Of a stretch of 35,679 nucleotides of DNA, positions 34,997 through 35,679 are shown in pieces. Made by a program: the position numbers and the translations under genes. How positions within the stretch are numbered: the first letter of the stretch is position 1; each line of letters starts with the position of its first letter. This DNA comes from a virus: positions 1 to 35,679 of the IMG/VR virus record IMGVR_UViG_3300037264_005911; one strand, 5' to 3'. A model generated the notes under the pieces. That model was given only the letters and a program-made list of their open reading frames with translations. It ran no database searches and was not told the origin of the DNA.

Positions 34997-35679
34997 TGGA
35001 GCCTCGATACTGATTGAGCATAAAATATCATGGCATGCAGTTCAAAATCATTATACACAATTGATTTATCTTTCATTTGCGCATCAGACAATGTCAGCTC
35101 AATTTGAATAACTTGCCCTTCTGCCTGAATATATGCAGGATGCCATAAACGATCTTGAAATTTCTCCAAATTAATAAGAGGATATGGTTTGGTATCTAAT
35201 ACGCCATTACCAAGTTGTGAGCCAGAATTAGTCGATTCTTGTCGCATTTCTAATGGTGCAGATGAAACATAGTAATTGACGGTAACTTCACCATTAACGG
35301 TTTTATCCACCATGAAATCTATTTTATTAATAAAAGCGTTTTTGCCTTCAGATTGATAAAAATTATATTGTTTAGTCATAATATCAATCTGGCTAACCCG
35401 TGTTACTGTACCGCCACCAAGATAAAGATCTGCTGGAACTACCTGTGATAAAACTATCGTAATGTTATCAGCATCAACAACTTGATCAACTTGATAAATT
35501 TTATCATTAATTACAGCACCAGTAGCAGCAGTGAATTGTGTACTTTCTACTAAAATATAATCATCAATGGATAAATTATGATTAATAATAGTTAAACCAA
35601 CCGTATCAGTTCCTCCAACAACGATAACATCAGTAATAGAAAGACCAATGCTATTACTTGCTTTATCGGGATCTACAAT
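34993..35679 (-). CDS. Tail/DNA-stabilisation-type protein, C-terminal part (same gene as at the left end)
   Basis: The frame is open from the right edge of the window to a TGA. It is the direct continuation of the protein that starts at 1719: the overlapping residues (IVDPDKASNSIGL) are identical at both ends. An internal ATG (MTKQYNF) could be mistaken for the gene start, but 100 upstream codons are open, continue the left-end protein and have no ribosome binding site before that ATG. The region includes an NHNLSIDDYILV stretch followed by INDKIYQVDQVVDADNITI. That layout matches the FCCH-like beta domain seen in the 330-aa and 206-aa structural proteins. The stop codon overlaps the next start as ATGA, so the 170-aa protein downstream is probably translationally coupled. 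Confidence 0.8.
   Translation of the reverse strand: MVDPDKASNSIGLSITDVIVVGGTDTVGLTIINHNLSIDDYILVESTQFTAATGAVINDKIYQVDQVVDADNITIVLSQVVPADLYLGGGTVTRVSQIDIMTKQYNFYQSEGKNAFINKIDFMVDKTVNGEVTVNYYVSSAPLEMRQESTNSGSQLGNGVLDTKPYPLINLEKFQDRLWHPAYIQAEGQVIQIELTLSDAQMKDKSIVYNDFELHAMIFYAQSVSRLQ
35536..35679. repeat. Right copy of 144-bp terminal overlap
   Basis: This is the second copy of the overlap described at the left end. Removing one copy gives a circle of 35,535 bp. The single mismatch suggests two sequence variants in the sampled population, or an error. Confidence 0.9.

Noticed and set aside
34993-35379. A separate 128-aa protein starting MTKQYNF
   Set aside because: The frame is open for 100 codons upstream and joins the 753-aa protein through the circular junction; there is no ribosome binding site at this ATG.
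1-35679. Temperate phage with integrase
   Set aside because: No recombinase with tyrosine or serine integrase motifs was seen in any frame; Erf and RusA are recombination genes found in lytic phages too.

Overview
The window is an essentially complete genome of a tailed, short-tailed (podovirus-type) bacteriophage, assembled as a circle. The last 144 bases repeat the first 144 with one mismatch, and one open reading frame runs off base 1 and continues without a break from the right end. The non-redundant length is therefore 35,535 bp. The DNA is AT-rich, genes are tightly packed with Shine-Dalgarno sites and TAATG/ATGA overlaps, and the code is standard. The sequence alone does not identify the host. 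A bacterial host is certain; a Gram-negative one is a guess from a DD-peptidase-type endolysin and short secreted or membrane proteins.

Layout. (a) The structural block is on the minus strand and read leftward from about 14.8 kb through base 1 and on to 32.4 kb. It holds a helix-turn-helix protein, a small protein, the portal, several small virion-type proteins, a scaffold-like protein, an M15 endolysin, the major capsid protein, two tandem 330-aa paralogues, head-tail and tail proteins, a 753-aa tail protein spanning the junction, a 170-aa protein, and two Q-rich ejection-type proteins. (b) An Erf-type single-strand annealing recombinase lies on the plus strand at 14.9-15.5 kb. (c) The fibre block is on the minus strand from 24.6 to 15.5 kb, with four low-complexity beta-structured fibre proteins, one ending in an S74 chaperone, plus small proteins and a free-standing HNH endonuclease. 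(d) The packaging block is on the plus strand from 24.7 to 27.5 kb: a ribbon-helix-helix protein, a small protein and the large terminase. (e) A replication/recombination block on the minus strand, from 30.4 to 27.8 kb, has two leader peptides, a winged-helix replication-type protein, a RusA resolvase and a TerS-like protein. (f) An accessory block on the plus strand, from 30.9 to 32.4 kb, holds small membrane, secreted and DNA-binding proteins behind two promoters that share operator sequence.

The most striking content is self-splicing elements in essential genes. The major capsid gene (N4-gp56 family) is broken into four exons of 36, 45, 351 and 516 nt by three group I introns of 706, 222 and 240 nt. 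Each has a P1 helix ending in a U.G pair at the 5' splice site and ends in G, and all three lie between codons. Joining the exons restores a continuous 315-aa capsid protein. Intron 1 encodes a LAGLIDADG endonuclease. The large terminase carries a 363-aa intein with two LAGLIDADG motifs, inserted inside its Walker A loop. A separate HNH endonuclease sits in the fibre block. Packaging and capsid production would therefore both depend on splicing.

A second unusual area lies around 30.2-30.9 kb. Two 22-codon ORFs overlap each other and then the replication gene by ATGA junctions. A 34-bp direct repeat, itself an inverted repeat, straddles the replication gene start and duplicates its first codons. 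The adjacent divergent region carries a cluster of palindromes and a promoter whose spacer shares a half-site with a perfect 16-bp palindrome in a second promoter at 31.85 kb. No integrase, DNA polymerase or RNA polymerase gene was found.
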